Shown here one piece after another: positions 20,365 through 29,050 of a DNA stretch of 64,000 bases. A model generated the notes under the pieces. That model was given only the letters and a program-made list of their open reading frames with translations. It made no database searches and had not been told where the DNA came from. The stretch's first letter is position 1; each line of letters begins with the position of its first letter. Source of the DNA: Siphonobacter curvatus (GTDB taxonomy: Bacteria > Bacteroidota > Bacteroidia > Cytophagales > Spirosomataceae); the NCBI RefSeq assembly GCF_002943425.1, contig NZ_PTRA01000003.1, forward strand, positions 186,001 to 250,000. Direction: 5' to 3'. Position numbers and translations under genes: made by a program.

Positions 20365-21444
20365 ATGAACGCTTTACGCCAACACGCCGAAGAGCAATTT
20401 GCCGAAGAATTAGAAGAACTGCGGAAACAGGATAACGGTCAGCGGCCCCCCAACTGGGTCCTGACGCCGCAATCGGTCGTAACGTACCTGATGGGCGGTA
20501 CGCTGAAAAACGGATTCGAAGTAAGTCCCAAATACATTGGCAGTCGCCGCCTGATGGAAATCGCCGTCGCGACCCTGACCACGGACCGGGCTCTGCTGCT
20601 GTACGGTTTGCCAGGTACGGCTAAATCCTGGGTAGCTGAGCACCTGGCGGCTGCAGTATCGGGCAATTCTACGCTGCTCATCCAGGGAACCGCTGGTACG
20701 GGGGAAGAAGCGATTCGCTACGGCTGGAATTACGCCCGCCTGCTGGCCGAGGGACCTTCCCCGAATGCCCTCGTCGTAACGCCCATGATGCGGGCCATGC
20801 AGGACGGGAAAATTGCCCGGATCGAAGAATTAACGCGGATTGCCGCCGACGTACAGGACACACTGATTACCATTCTTTCGGAGAAAACCCTGCCCATTCC
20901 CGAGCTGAATTCGGAAGTACAGGCCACCAAAGGCTTCAACGTGATTGCCACGGCCAACAACCGTGATAAGGGCGTCAATGAATTATCGAGTGCCTTGAAG
21001 CGACGTTTCAATACGGTTATTCTGCCCGTACCCGAAAGTATGGATGAAGAAGTCAGCATTGTACAACGCCGGGTGAGTAGTCTTTCCAAAGCCTTGGAAT
21101 TACCGGCGGAGCTTCCCCACCTGACTGAAATTCAGCGACTGGTTACCATCTTCCGCGAATTACGCTCGGGGGCTACGCAGGACGGCAAAGCCAAGCTGAA
21201 AACGCCCTCGGGTACGATGAGTACCGCCGAAGCGATTTCCGTGATGAACAACGGAATGGCTCTGGCCGCTCACTTTGGCGATGGCCGGGTAACGGCGGAA
21301 GATCTGGCTGCGGGTCTGATCGGAGCCGTGGTGAAAGATCCGGTTCAAGATAAAGTAGTCTGGAATGAATACCTGGAAACGGTACTGAAGACCCGCGAAA
21401 ACTACCGCGATTTGTACCGGGCCTGCAAGGAACTGACGCTATGA
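20365..21444 (+). CDS. MoxR-type AAA+ ATPase
   Basis: 359 residues. Walker A GLPGTAKS at 81-88; the Walker B position reads ARIEEL (Glu154-Glu155), so the usual Asp is Glu. Sensor 1 is ATANNRD (195-201) and the arginine finger is in LKRRF (211-215). MoxR ATPases act as chaperone-like motors that work with a VWA partner, which is encoded two genes downstream. The stop overlaps the start of the next gene (ATGA), implying translational coupling. Confidence 0.88.
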   Translation: MNALRQHAEEQFAEELEELRKQDNGQRPPNWVLTPQSVVTYLMGGTLKNGFEVSPKYIGSRRLMEIAVATLTTDRALLLYGLPGTAKSWVAEHLAAAVSGNSTLLIQGTAGTGEEAIRYGWNYARLLAEGPSPNALVVTPMMRAMQDGKIARIEELTRIAADVQDTLITILSEKTLPIPELNSEVQATKGFNVIATANNRDKGVNELSSALKRRFNTVILPVPESMDEEVSIVQRRVSSLSKALELPAELPHLTEIQRLVTIFRELRSGATQDGKAKLKTPSGTMSTAEAISVMNNGMALAAHFGDGRVTAEDLAAGLIGAVVKDPVQDKVVWNEYLETVLKTRENYRDLYRACKELTL

Positions 21445-23666
21445 CGATTCATTTGTTGGGCATTCGCCACCACGGTGTAGGTTCGGCCCGGCGGGTGCAG
21501 CAGCGGCTCACGGAGATTCAGCCCGATTTGATTCTGGTGGAAGGGCCGCCCGAACTGACGGAGTTGCTGCACTGGACGGCTCACAAAGATTTACAGCCGC
21601 CCGTAGCCGTGCTCGCTTACGACGCCGATGAGCCGCAGAAAGCCGTATTTTACCCCTTTGTCGAGTACTCCCCCGAATGGGTGGCCGTGCAATACGCTCA
21701 TCGGCACGCGGTGCCCGTACGCATGACCGATATGCCTTTACTGCATTCGCTGGCGAAGGAGGAGGCACCCAAAATCGACTCCCTGCAAAAAGAGCAGGCT
21801 CCCGAACGGGAAATTTCGCCGCTGCATACGCTGGCTGAACTGGCGGGCTACGAAACCTATCACGACTGGTGGGAGGAACGCTTCGAACAGGACCCCCGCA
21901 TCGGGGATTCGGCGGCTTATTTCGAGGCGGTACAGCTAACCATGGAAACGGCTCGGGCCGCTTCGGCCCATCCGACGCCGCAGCAGGATGCGATCCGGGA
22001 AGCCTTCATGCGGCAACATATTCGTGAAGCTCAAAAAGAGGGATTTGCCAACATCGCCGTGGTCTGCGGAGCCTGGCACGTGCCGGCTTTGACCGATCTG
22101 AAAACGACCAAAAAGGAGGATACGCCGCTCGTCAAAGGCTTACCCAAAGCTAAAGTACGCCTGACCTGGATTCCCTGGACGAACACCCGCATGAGCTGGT
22201 GGAGTGGGTACGGGGCCGGGATTCACTCGCCGGGCTGGTACGAGCACCGCTGGTATCAACCCGAAGACCGGGGCGAACAATGGCTCACCCGCGTAGCCCG
22301 GCTCTTTCGTCGCCAGAAGATGGACGTGTCCACGGCTCATATTATCGAAGCTTTCCGACTGGCGGATTCACTGGCGACTTTGCGGAATCTCCCGCGTCCA
22401 GGTCTGAACGAATTGAATGAAGCTACGCAATCGGTGATGTGCATGGGCGACGGCATTCTGATGCGACTGGTAGAAAAGGAGTTGATCGTAGCTCACCGCA
22501 TGGGACAGGTGCCCGACGAACTACCAAAATTGCCTATTCAGACCGATTTTGAAACGATTGCCAAGAAGTTACGCCTTGAAATTCGGGAAGAGACCAAGTT
22601 TCTGGAGCTGGACCTTCGCAAAGACCTCGATCTTTCCCGGAGTATCTTTCTGCATCGCCTGCGGGTGTTGGAGGTGCCCTGGGGCAGTCTGACGGGTAGT
22701 TCCGGGAAAGGGACGTTTAAGGAAGGCTGGCAACTGCGATGGAGTCCGGAGGCGATTCTTCAGCTCATTGAAAAAGCCATTTGGGGGAACCGGATTGAAG
22801 ACGCGGCCACGCAGTATCTGCTCGACCAGACCCAACGGAGTACCTCCATTACCGAACTGGCTCAAAAACTGGAAGCAGCCATTCCGGCGGAATTGTTTGG
22901 CGTACTCGACGGCCTGATTCATAAGATCAGTGAACTGGCGACGGTGTCGGCGGATATGCAGGAACTGATGATGGCCCTGCAACCGCTGGTCACGGTGAGT
23001 CGGTACGGAAGCGTTCGGAAAACGGACTTATCCACCCTCATGCAGGTCGTGGAAGGGCTATTGACGCGAATCTGCATTGGCCTGCCTACGGCCTGTTACG
23101 GACTGGATGACGAAAACGCCCGCCGGATGCTCGGACTCATTCGTCAGGTGGATGAATCCGTACGTCTGCTCGAACGCGAATCGCTGGTGCAGGCCTGGCG
23201 GGATACCTTATGGATGCTGGCAACGAAAGAACATCTGCCCGCTCTCATTACCGGCGGAAGTACGCGATTGCTCTTTGACAGTAAAGTACTGGAAGAGGAA
23301 CAGATGACGCAGCGGTTTGAACGAGCCTTGTCGAAAGGCAACGAACCAAGCGATTCGGCGGCCTGGCTGGAGGGCTTTTTAAGCGGCAGTGGGCTGATTC
23401 TGCTCTACGATCCGGCTCTCTGGAAATTGCTGTATACCTGGGTGGCTGAGCTGGCAGGGGAAACCTTCATGGAGTTACTGCCCGTCCTGCGTCGGACCTT
23501 TGCGACCTTCGAAGTAGCCGAACGCCGCCAGCTGGGTGAAAAAGCTAAACAACCGCCCGTAACGCTGGAAACGGCCGTGCAGACGAGTTGGGCCGAAGGC
23601 GAATTCGATTGGGAACGAGCGGAAGCCAGTTTATCACCGATGAAAGCATTACTGGGACTGAATTAA
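21441..23666 (+). CDS. DUF5682 protein with TraB/TIKI-like GxxH motifs
   Basis: 741 residues, cytoplasmic. The N-terminal 215 residues show two GxxH motifs, GIRH (7-10, followed by HGVGSAR) and GAWH (210-213), an acidic LVEGPPE (Glu34) and an RMTDMP segment (Arg94). This pattern is that of the TIKI/TraB/erythromycin-esterase/ChaN superfamily of putative hydrolases; the comparison is mine from motif spacing and needs a profile search. The remaining 500 residues are helical with no recognised motif. It sits between the MoxR and VWA genes and is probably the effector or substrate-processing part. Confidence 0.75.
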   Translation: MTIHLLGIRHHGVGSARRVQQRLTEIQPDLILVEGPPELTELLHWTAHKDLQPPVAVLAYDADEPQKAVFYPFVEYSPEWVAVQYAHRHAVPVRMTDMPLLHSLAKEEAPKIDSLQKEQAPEREISPLHTLAELAGYETYHDWWEERFEQDPRIGDSAAYFEAVQLTMETARAASAHPTPQQDAIREAFMRQHIREAQKEGFANIAVVCGAWHVPALTDLKTTKKEDTPLVKGLPKAKVRLTWIPWTNTRMSWWSGYGAGIHSPGWYEHRWYQPEDRGEQWLTRVARLFRRQKMDVSTAHIIEAFRLADSLATLRNLPRPGLNELNEATQSVMCMGDGILMRLVEKELIVAHRMGQVPDELPKLPIQTDFETIAKKLRLEIREETKFLELDLRKDLDLSRSIFLHRLRVLEVPWGSLTGSSGKGTFKEGWQLRWSPEAILQLIEKAIWGNRIEDAATQYLLDQTQRSTSITELAQKLEAAIPAELFGVLDGLIHKISELATVSADMQELMMALQPLVTVSRYGSVRKTDLSTLMQVVEGLLTRICIGLPTACYGLDDENARRMLGLIRQVDESVRLLERESLVQAWRDTLWMLATKEHLPALITGGSTRLLFDSKVLEEEQMTQRFERALSKGNEPSDSAAWLEGFLSGSGLILLYDPALWKLLYTWVAELAGETFMELLPVLRRTFATFEVAERRQLGEKAKQPPVTLETAVQTSWAEGEFDWERAEASLSPMKALLGLN

Positions 23667-23672
23667 GCACAC

Positions 23673-24851
23673 ATGGCGATACACGAAGAAACGCTCAAGC
23701 GCTGGCGATTGCTGCTGGGAGGCGATCAGGCCGATGGCACAGGCGTGGCTCTCGACCCTACGGAAGCCCAGATTGACAAGGCTTTGTCGGCCCTGTACGA
23801 CTTTGAAATACGCGGCAAATTTGAGTACAGCCCCGAACGGGCGGGTGGGTCGGGCGCTTCGCAACCGAACGTAGCCCGATGGCTGGGCGATATTCGCACG
23901 TACTTTCCGGCGTCGGTGGTACAGGTGATGCAGCAGGACGCCCTGCAAAAGCCGGAATTACAAAAGAAATTACTTTTTGAACCGGAGATTTTAGAACAAG
24001 CTACGCCCGATGTACATCTGGTGGCTACGCTGATGGAACTGGGTAAGCTGATTCCTTCAAAAACCCGCGATACGGCCCGGCGGGTCGTGCAAAAAGTAGT
24101 GGATGAGTTACTGGAAAAACTGGCTCAAAATACCATTCAGTCGATTACTGGGGCTCTAAATCGGGGCGTTCGGAACCGTCGTCCGCGGTTGAGTGAAATG
24201 GACTGGCCCAGTACCATCCGCAAAAACTTGAAGTATTACCAGCCAACCTATCAGACGATCATTCCCGAAGAACTGGTTGGCTTTGGGCGAAAAACGCGGC
24301 GTTCACTAAAAGACGTGGTGCTGTGCCTGGATCAGTCGGGTTCGATGGGGAGTTCTGTCGTCTATTCCGGAATTTTCGGCTCAGTCATGGCATCCATTCC
24401 GGCCATCAAAACGCAAATGATCGTATTTGATACCGAAGTGGTCGATCTGACGGAAGACCTACGCGACCCGGTTGATTTGCTCTTTGGTGTACAACTCGGG
24501 GGCGGTACGGACATTAACCGGGCCTTGGGCTATTGTCAACAGGTCATCCAGAAACCCAACGATACGATTCTGGTTCTGATTACGGATTTATACGAAGGCG
24601 GAAATCTGGCTCAGATGCGGCTACGCGTGCAGGAAATCGTAGCTTCGGGCGTTCAGCTGATTTGCCTGCTGGCTTTGAATGACGAGGGAGCCCCGTATTA
24701 CGATCACGGAAATGCCAAGTTTTTAGGGGATCTGGGCATTCCCGTTTTTGCCTGTACGCCCGATATGTTCCCAGAAGTCATGGCCGCAGCCATTAATAAG
24801 CAGGATTTGAAACAGTGGGCGGGTGATCGGGAAATTGCCCTGAAAGGCTAA
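23673..24851 (+). CDS. VWA domain protein, partner of the MoxR ATPase
   Basis: 392 residues. The C-terminal von Willebrand A domain has a complete MIDAS: Asp220-x-Ser222-x-Ser224 (CLDQSGSMG), the GGGTDINRAL threonine and LITDLYEGG. The N-terminal 200 residues are helical. Such CoxE-like VWA proteins bind metal-dependent clients and cooperate with MoxR ATPases. It is the last gene of the tightly packed cassette, 6 bp after DUF5682. Confidence 0.88.
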   Translation: MAIHEETLKRWRLLLGGDQADGTGVALDPTEAQIDKALSALYDFEIRGKFEYSPERAGGSGASQPNVARWLGDIRTYFPASVVQVMQQDALQKPELQKKLLFEPEILEQATPDVHLVATLMELGKLIPSKTRDTARRVVQKVVDELLEKLAQNTIQSITGALNRGVRNRRPRLSEMDWPSTIRKNLKYYQPTYQTIIPEELVGFGRKTRRSLKDVVLCLDQSGSMGSSVVYSGIFGSVMASIPAIKTQMIVFDTEVVDLTEDLRDPVDLLFGVQLGGGTDINRALGYCQQVIQKPNDTILVLITDLYEGGNLAQMRLRVQEIVASGVQLICLLALNDEGAPYYDHGNAKFLGDLGIPVFACTPDMFPEVMAAAINKQDLKQWAGDREIALKG

Positions 24852-24887
24852 CCCAATCGCTGAGAATCACGTCTAAACGAAACAAAG

Positions 24888-25733
24888 GTGCAACTGATTG
24901 CAGATAGTGGATCAACGAAAACCGACTGGCGTATGCTGGCCGCCGATGGAAGCGTGTCGCAGGCCCGTACGGTGGGATTCAATCCCTTTTACCAGACCTC
25001 GGAAGAGATTTCTAAAGAACTGTCGCTGAGTCTGAAACCAAAAGTGACGGAACCCATTACGGAAATTTTCTTTTACGGAGCGGGCGTGAGCGGGCCGGAA
25101 AAGGCGGCAATCATCCAGGCGGGGCTATCGGCGGTGTTTCCCGAAGCTACGCACATCGAAGCTCATTCCGATATGCTGGGAGCGGCCCGGGCCCTATGCG
25201 GACGTGACGCAGGCATTGCGTGTATTTTGGGAACGGGTTCGAATACCTGTCAGGTCGCTAACGGAGATATTCAATACAAAGTCGATACGCTGGGTTTCTG
25301 GCTGGGCGATGAAGGGAGTGGGGGATATCTGGGCAAAACCCTGGTTCAGGCGTATCTGCACCGCGAATTACCGGAAGAACTGAAGCTAAAATTCGAGAAG
25401 CGGTATCCCACCGTCAATCGGGATACGGTACTGGAAAATGCGTATCAGAAACCTTTTCCGAATCGCTATTTCGCGGGTTTCTCCAAATTTCTGTTCGATA
25501 ATCGTACGCATCCCTTTGCCTATCAACTGGCCGCTGATGCCTTTCGACTGTTCTTCGACAAATACATTCTCAAATACCCCGACTATGCGAGTTACCGCGT
25601 GCATTTGACCGGATCGGTAGCGTTTTATTACTCCGACATTATTCGAAGAATAGCCCGGGAAAAGGGCGTAACCATCGGTGTGATTATGGAAACACCCATT
25701 GCGGGACTGACGCTCTACCATCAACCCGAGTAA
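24888..25733 (+). CDS. BadF/BadG/BcrA-type ATPase, probable N-acetylglucosamine kinase
   Basis: 281 residues starting with GTG at 24888 (MQLIADSGSTKTDWRML). It has the ASKHA phosphate loop DSGSTKTDW, a second phosphate motif LGTGSNTC, and GDEGSGGYLGK. Bacteroidota members of this family are GlcNAc-kinase-like sugar kinases used in amino-sugar recycling. It is 36 bp after the VWA gene and may share the transcript, but its function looks unrelated. A terminator follows. Confidence 0.8.
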   Translation: MQLIADSGSTKTDWRMLAADGSVSQARTVGFNPFYQTSEEISKELSLSLKPKVTEPITEIFFYGAGVSGPEKAAIIQAGLSAVFPEATHIEAHSDMLGAARALCGRDAGIACILGTGSNTCQVANGDIQYKVDTLGFWLGDEGSGGYLGKTLVQAYLHRELPEELKLKFEKRYPTVNRDTVLENAYQKPFPNRYFAGFSKFLFDNRTHPFAYQLAADAFRLFFDKYILKYPDYASYRVHLTGSVAFYYSDIIRRIAREKGVTIGVIMETPIAGLTLYHQPE

Positions 25734-25767
25734 TAAAAAAAGGCTGGTTCAACCAGCCTTTTTTTAT
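25734..25767. terminator. Bidirectional terminator
   Basis: A7-GGCTGG-TTCAA-CCAGCC-T7 between the convergent kinase and Rrf2 genes. Confidence 0.9.
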
Positions 25768-26225
25768 TACTCGATATTCGTTTGGGGTGTTTCGAGATTC
25801 ACGGCCGCTTTGTTCTCCAGTAAGTCGGCAATCGTCGTTTGCTCGAGTACGTGAAGGTTGGCGTCCCGCCAGTCCCGCATGACATTCCGTAAGGTACAGG
25901 TATGCTCATCGGCACAGTCGTCGCACTTTCCGTAGAAATACAGCGAAACGCAAAGCGTGGGTGAAATCGGACCGTCGATAATTCGCAGTACTTTGGCAAA
26001 GTTTACTTCGGCTGGTGGAATTCGTAACATGTAACCACCACCTTTCCCTTTCTGGCTTTGCAGAATGCCGTGATTCCGCAAATCGAGCAAAATGGCTTCC
26101 AGGAATTTCTTGGGGATTTTCTCCTGCTCGGCAATATAGGAAATCAGTACTGGTTTTTGGTTCCCAAACTCCTGACCCAACACTTTCAGGGCTTTGAGAG
26201 CATATTTGGCTTTTTTTGAAATCAT
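25767..26225 (-). CDS. Rrf2-family transcriptional regulator
   Basis: 152 residues. Winged-helix N-terminus of the Rrf2/IscR type (MISKKAKYALKALKVL; QKGKGGGYML wing). Cysteines at 92, 101, 104 and 110 (CVSLYFYGKCDDCADEHTC) could hold an Fe-S cluster, as in IscR/NsrR, though spacing differs from both. It probably senses iron-sulphur status, nitric oxide or redox stress. Targets are unknown. The upstream 400 bp towards rpmH is AT-rich and holds its promoter. Confidence 0.85.
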   Translation of the reverse strand: MISKKAKYALKALKVLGQEFGNQKPVLISYIAEQEKIPKKFLEAILLDLRNHGILQSQKGKGGGYMLRIPPAEVNFAKVLRIIDGPISPTLCVSLYFYGKCDDCADEHTCTLRNVMRDWRDANLHVLEQTTIADLLENKAAVNLETPQTNIE

Positions 26226-26602
26226 ATTAACGATGAAGTAAGCCGGGTAAAGGCTTGTTCAATTTTGCTTTGAATCTACAAAAAGTTTACCACATCTATC
26301 CGTTACCTAGGTTGAAAGGCAACGCGCTACGGTATTTTCTCTCGAAAAAGAATCGCAAAGAGAAGGGTTTTTGCAGGAATATGCAATGCTATTTTCCGGA
26401 CTAAAATGAGAATCCATCGGTCCGTAACTGATTAGATGCGACCTAAACAGAAACAAATCCGCAAGTATCAACCTCCTGGACTTCTACTGCAACTATCCTA
26501 TCCATAAGTCCATTCTATTCCACTGAAACCCTCTCATTCTGACCCATTTTCATTTTCTAACACCAAAAACAGAGAAAAAAATCCTTTTTTTAAGGGGACG
26601 TC

Positions 26603-26632
26603 TTGTGAAACAGAATTTTATGGCTAATTTTG
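26603..26632 (+). promoter_or_regulatory. rpmH promoter
   Basis: TTG (26603-26605), 19 bp, TAATTTTG (26625-26632): a good match to the Bacteroidota consensus. It would give a leader of about 90 bases before rpmH. The rest of the 500-bp gap (26226-26602) holds no gene that I can see. Confidence 0.65.
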
Positions 26633-26650
26633 CCGCTCGATTCTGGAAAA

Positions 26651-26706
26651 ATGAGTTATCCGTTGTCAGTTCTCAAGCTCAACGGCCTGTACGGATAACA
26701 GATAAC
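26651..26706 (+). repeat. Inverted repeat and short ORF in the rpmH leader
   Basis: GTTATCCGT (26655-26663) and ACGGATAAC (26691-26699) form a 9-bp perfect stem. CCGTTG (26660-26665)/CAACGG (26680-26685) would be a competing smaller stem. An ATG at 26651 opens a 15-codon frame (MSYPLSVLKLNGLYG) that ends inside the right arm. The left half matches the accB-accC element at 13 of 16 positions. Confidence 0.45.
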
Positions 26707-26725
26707 CAAATAAATAGATAAGGCA

Positions 26726-26884
26726 ATGAAAAGAACTTTCCAACCATCAAATCGCAAGCGTCGCAACAAGCATGGCTTCCGCGAGCGGATGAGCACTCCT
26801 AATGGACGTCGTGTACTAGCTGCCCGTCGGGCACGTGGTCGCTGGAAACTGACCGTTTCTGACGAAAAACGTCACAAGCAATAG
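26726..26884 (+). CDS. rpmH: 50S ribosomal protein L34
   Basis: 52 residues, extremely basic, starting [22 protein letters not shown] and containing [16 protein letters not shown], the universal L34 signature. In most bacteria rpmH sits with rnpA and near dnaA; here neither is adjacent, which is usual in Bacteroidota. Good promoter upstream and a strong terminator downstream. Confidence 0.97.
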   Translation: MKRTFQPSNRKRRNKHGFRERMSTPNGRRVLAARRARGRWKLTVSDEKRHKQ

Positions 26885-26903
26885 GATTCTTCCCAATTGA
26901 GGA

Positions 26904-26939
26904 AAAGAGAGCAGCGGCAACCGTTGCTCTCTTTTTTTT
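26904..26939. terminator. Terminator after rpmH
   Basis: AAAGAGAGCAGCGG/CCGTTGCTCTCTTT with one G-T pair and a 3-base spacer, then T8. It lies just before the stop of the convergent gene and may serve both. Confidence 0.9.
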
Positions 26940-26943
26940 GCCT

Positions 26944-28755
26944 TTACTTTTGCTGACCGTTTACAAACGTAGCGGGACCCAGTACCTTACCCTGCGGATC
27001 ATAGAACGTACCTTCGCCCGTCAGCGATAGCATGCGACCGTCGCTGAACGTACCCACGAACTTGCGACCATCACCGAAGCGATACTCGCCTTTCCCAGCC
27101 GGCATGCCTTTGTCGTTGTAGGGACCGTGCCACCCCAATTCAGGATGGAAACGACAGAGAAAGGTATCCGGATTCTGCAATTGCAGGACGATCTCGAACT
27201 GATCGGGGTTGGCCTGCACGTAAGGAATCAGGTAGCGGGGGGTCGACGAATAGCCTAGAGCGTCAACTACCACAAAGTTGGTTTTGCGTTTGGTGAGATA
27301 CTCCCGAAAGTCCTTTTGGTTCTCCGTGTAGGGATACGTGGTTACGTAGCTGTTCGAGAAAACGACGAACAAGCTGGGTTTGCGGCATACCACCATGGAG
27401 TTTTGGGGAGCGTACTCCTTAATCCAGGCTGCGGCCTGAAAATAGTTTTCGTGAGCCGGGTCGTAGCTGGGAATCCGGGCCATCTGCCGTAGAAACTTGA
27501 TCCCATCGCCGGGTCGCGTTTCCGTAGCCGTTTGCCCGATAAAGCTGGGTACTAAAAACAGGAAGAGAAAGGGAACCCCCACCCGCCGAACCAGTGGGCT
27601 GGTTACCCGTACTTTTTCCAGTCCTAGTCCAATCAGGTAATACAGCCCATACAGCCCACAAAACACGAAGAAGGGGACCAGGTGTAGCATCAGTCGGTTC
27701 CCCGTCCAGACTTCCGGGTAAATCAGTAACAGAGCGAAGGTAGCCATTGCATACCCGGCCATGAGTAAGCGATACTGTCGCAAATGGAACCAACCTAACG
27801 TAATCAGAGCCAACAGCGCGAGTCCAGCCAGCCATTCCCCCGAAGAAACGGATGAAGCGTAATCCTCCACGTTCGTACTCAGTGTGGCACTGGGAATCTC
27901 ACGCGTGATATAGCGTTCGGTATTGTGCCAGAAACGCTCTACCCAGCCGCCGAAACCCTGTACCACTCCTTCTTCGGGCCGAAGCGGATTAATTCGTTGC
28001 ATATCTCTCAAGTGACTATCACCGCCCAGTTTCGAAGCCCGGATCTGCCAGGGCAACACGCCCAGTACGAAAATCACACCCATGAAAAGGATGTGTTGCC
28101 ATTTCTTCCGAACCAACAGATAGAGTCCGGCTCCGCCCAGCATCATCAGTCCCGTTTGCCGCACGTAGTACGAAGCCACCACGCCCAGAGCAAAGCCCCA
28201 GAAGTAGGGATCTTTCCAGGCTGGACGTTTGAGGTCTGACTTTACGAAGAACCACAGCGCCAGTAGCGAAATGAAGAAATACGTCATTTCACTCATCATC
28301 ATGGTCGCATACTGTAAAATGTGGAAGTTGAGAGCCACCAGTAATGCCCCGACAAAAGCCAGATGAATATTCCGGCCCATGCGGCGAAACATGTCGAATA
28401 GTAGTAACAGGGATACTACCAAGAAAAAGCCATTGAAGGCCTGAATGGTCGTCGTTTTGTCCGAAAACAACCGCATGATCAGGGCAATCACAAAGGGATA
28501 TCCCGGCGGGAAGTGATTGGCAGGTACGCGTTCCGGACCCGTGATGCCCACGTAGCCATCCCCCTGAGCAATGGCTTTACCTAACATGTAGTAATCCGTA
28601 GCATCGCCGGTTAGCGAAAGTTTCTTGTCGAAGATGTACTGAAAAACAAACCATCCAATCAAAGCTAACAAAGCGGCGTATACGTACAGGAGGATTCGGG
28701 AGGTTCCGGCAGTGGAAACGGGGGTCGGTTCAGTCGTGAGGTTTTTGTTTTTCAT
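26944..28755 (-). CDS. GT-C membrane glycosyltransferase-like protein with C-terminal MORN-like tail
   Basis: 603 residues. A cytoplasmic N-terminus is followed by about 11 membrane helices. The first periplasmic loop holds GDATDYYMLGKAIAQGDGYVG, the acidic motif of PMT/ArnT-like (GT39) enzymes. Residues about 410-540 are a soluble periplasmic domain. The last 60 residues contain MORN-like repeats (GKGEYRFGDGRKFVGTFSDG, LTGEGTFYDPQGK), an unusual addition to a GT-C enzyme. It likely transfers a sugar from a lipid carrier to a surface acceptor. Monocistronic. Confidence 0.7.
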   Translation of the reverse strand: MKNKNLTTEPTPVSTAGTSRILLYVYAALLALIGWFVFQYIFDKKLSLTGDATDYYMLGKAIAQGDGYVGITGPERVPANHFPPGYPFVIALIMRLFSDKTTTIQAFNGFFLVVSLLLLFDMFRRMGRNIHLAFVGALLVALNFHILQYATMMMSEMTYFFISLLALWFFVKSDLKRPAWKDPYFWGFALGVVASYYVRQTGLMMLGGAGLYLLVRKKWQHILFMGVIFVLGVLPWQIRASKLGGDSHLRDMQRINPLRPEEGVVQGFGGWVERFWHNTERYITREIPSATLSTNVEDYASSVSSGEWLAGLALLALITLGWFHLRQYRLLMAGYAMATFALLLIYPEVWTGNRLMLHLVPFFVFCGLYGLYYLIGLGLEKVRVTSPLVRRVGVPFLFLFLVPSFIGQTATETRPGDGIKFLRQMARIPSYDPAHENYFQAAAWIKEYAPQNSMVVCRKPSLFVVFSNSYVTTYPYTENQKDFREYLTKRKTNFVVVDALGYSSTPRYLIPYVQANPDQFEIVLQLQNPDTFLCRFHPELGWHGPYNDKGMPAGKGEYRFGDGRKFVGTFSDGRMLSLTGEGTFYDPQGKVLGPATFVNGQQK

Positions 28756-29050
28756 TCCATACAGCTTTCAAACGGTCCAAAGATACAATTGAATTACACA
28801 CAACCGGAAGCTTCTCTAATGAACCCATGGGATAGGCGTATCCCTGCGATACCGCTGAACAAAAGAACCTCATTCCATGGATTTCGCCGAAATGCTGGCG
28901 AAACTCGTCGCTAGAGCGGGACAGAATCGCGAAAAAATGGGTATACTCGCAGTAAAAAACTCCGACCGCTTGACTTTATGAGAAGGTACGCTACTCTTTT
29001 TTGCGTACGATCTTTCGTCTATTTTACTATACTCTAACTTTACATTACCA

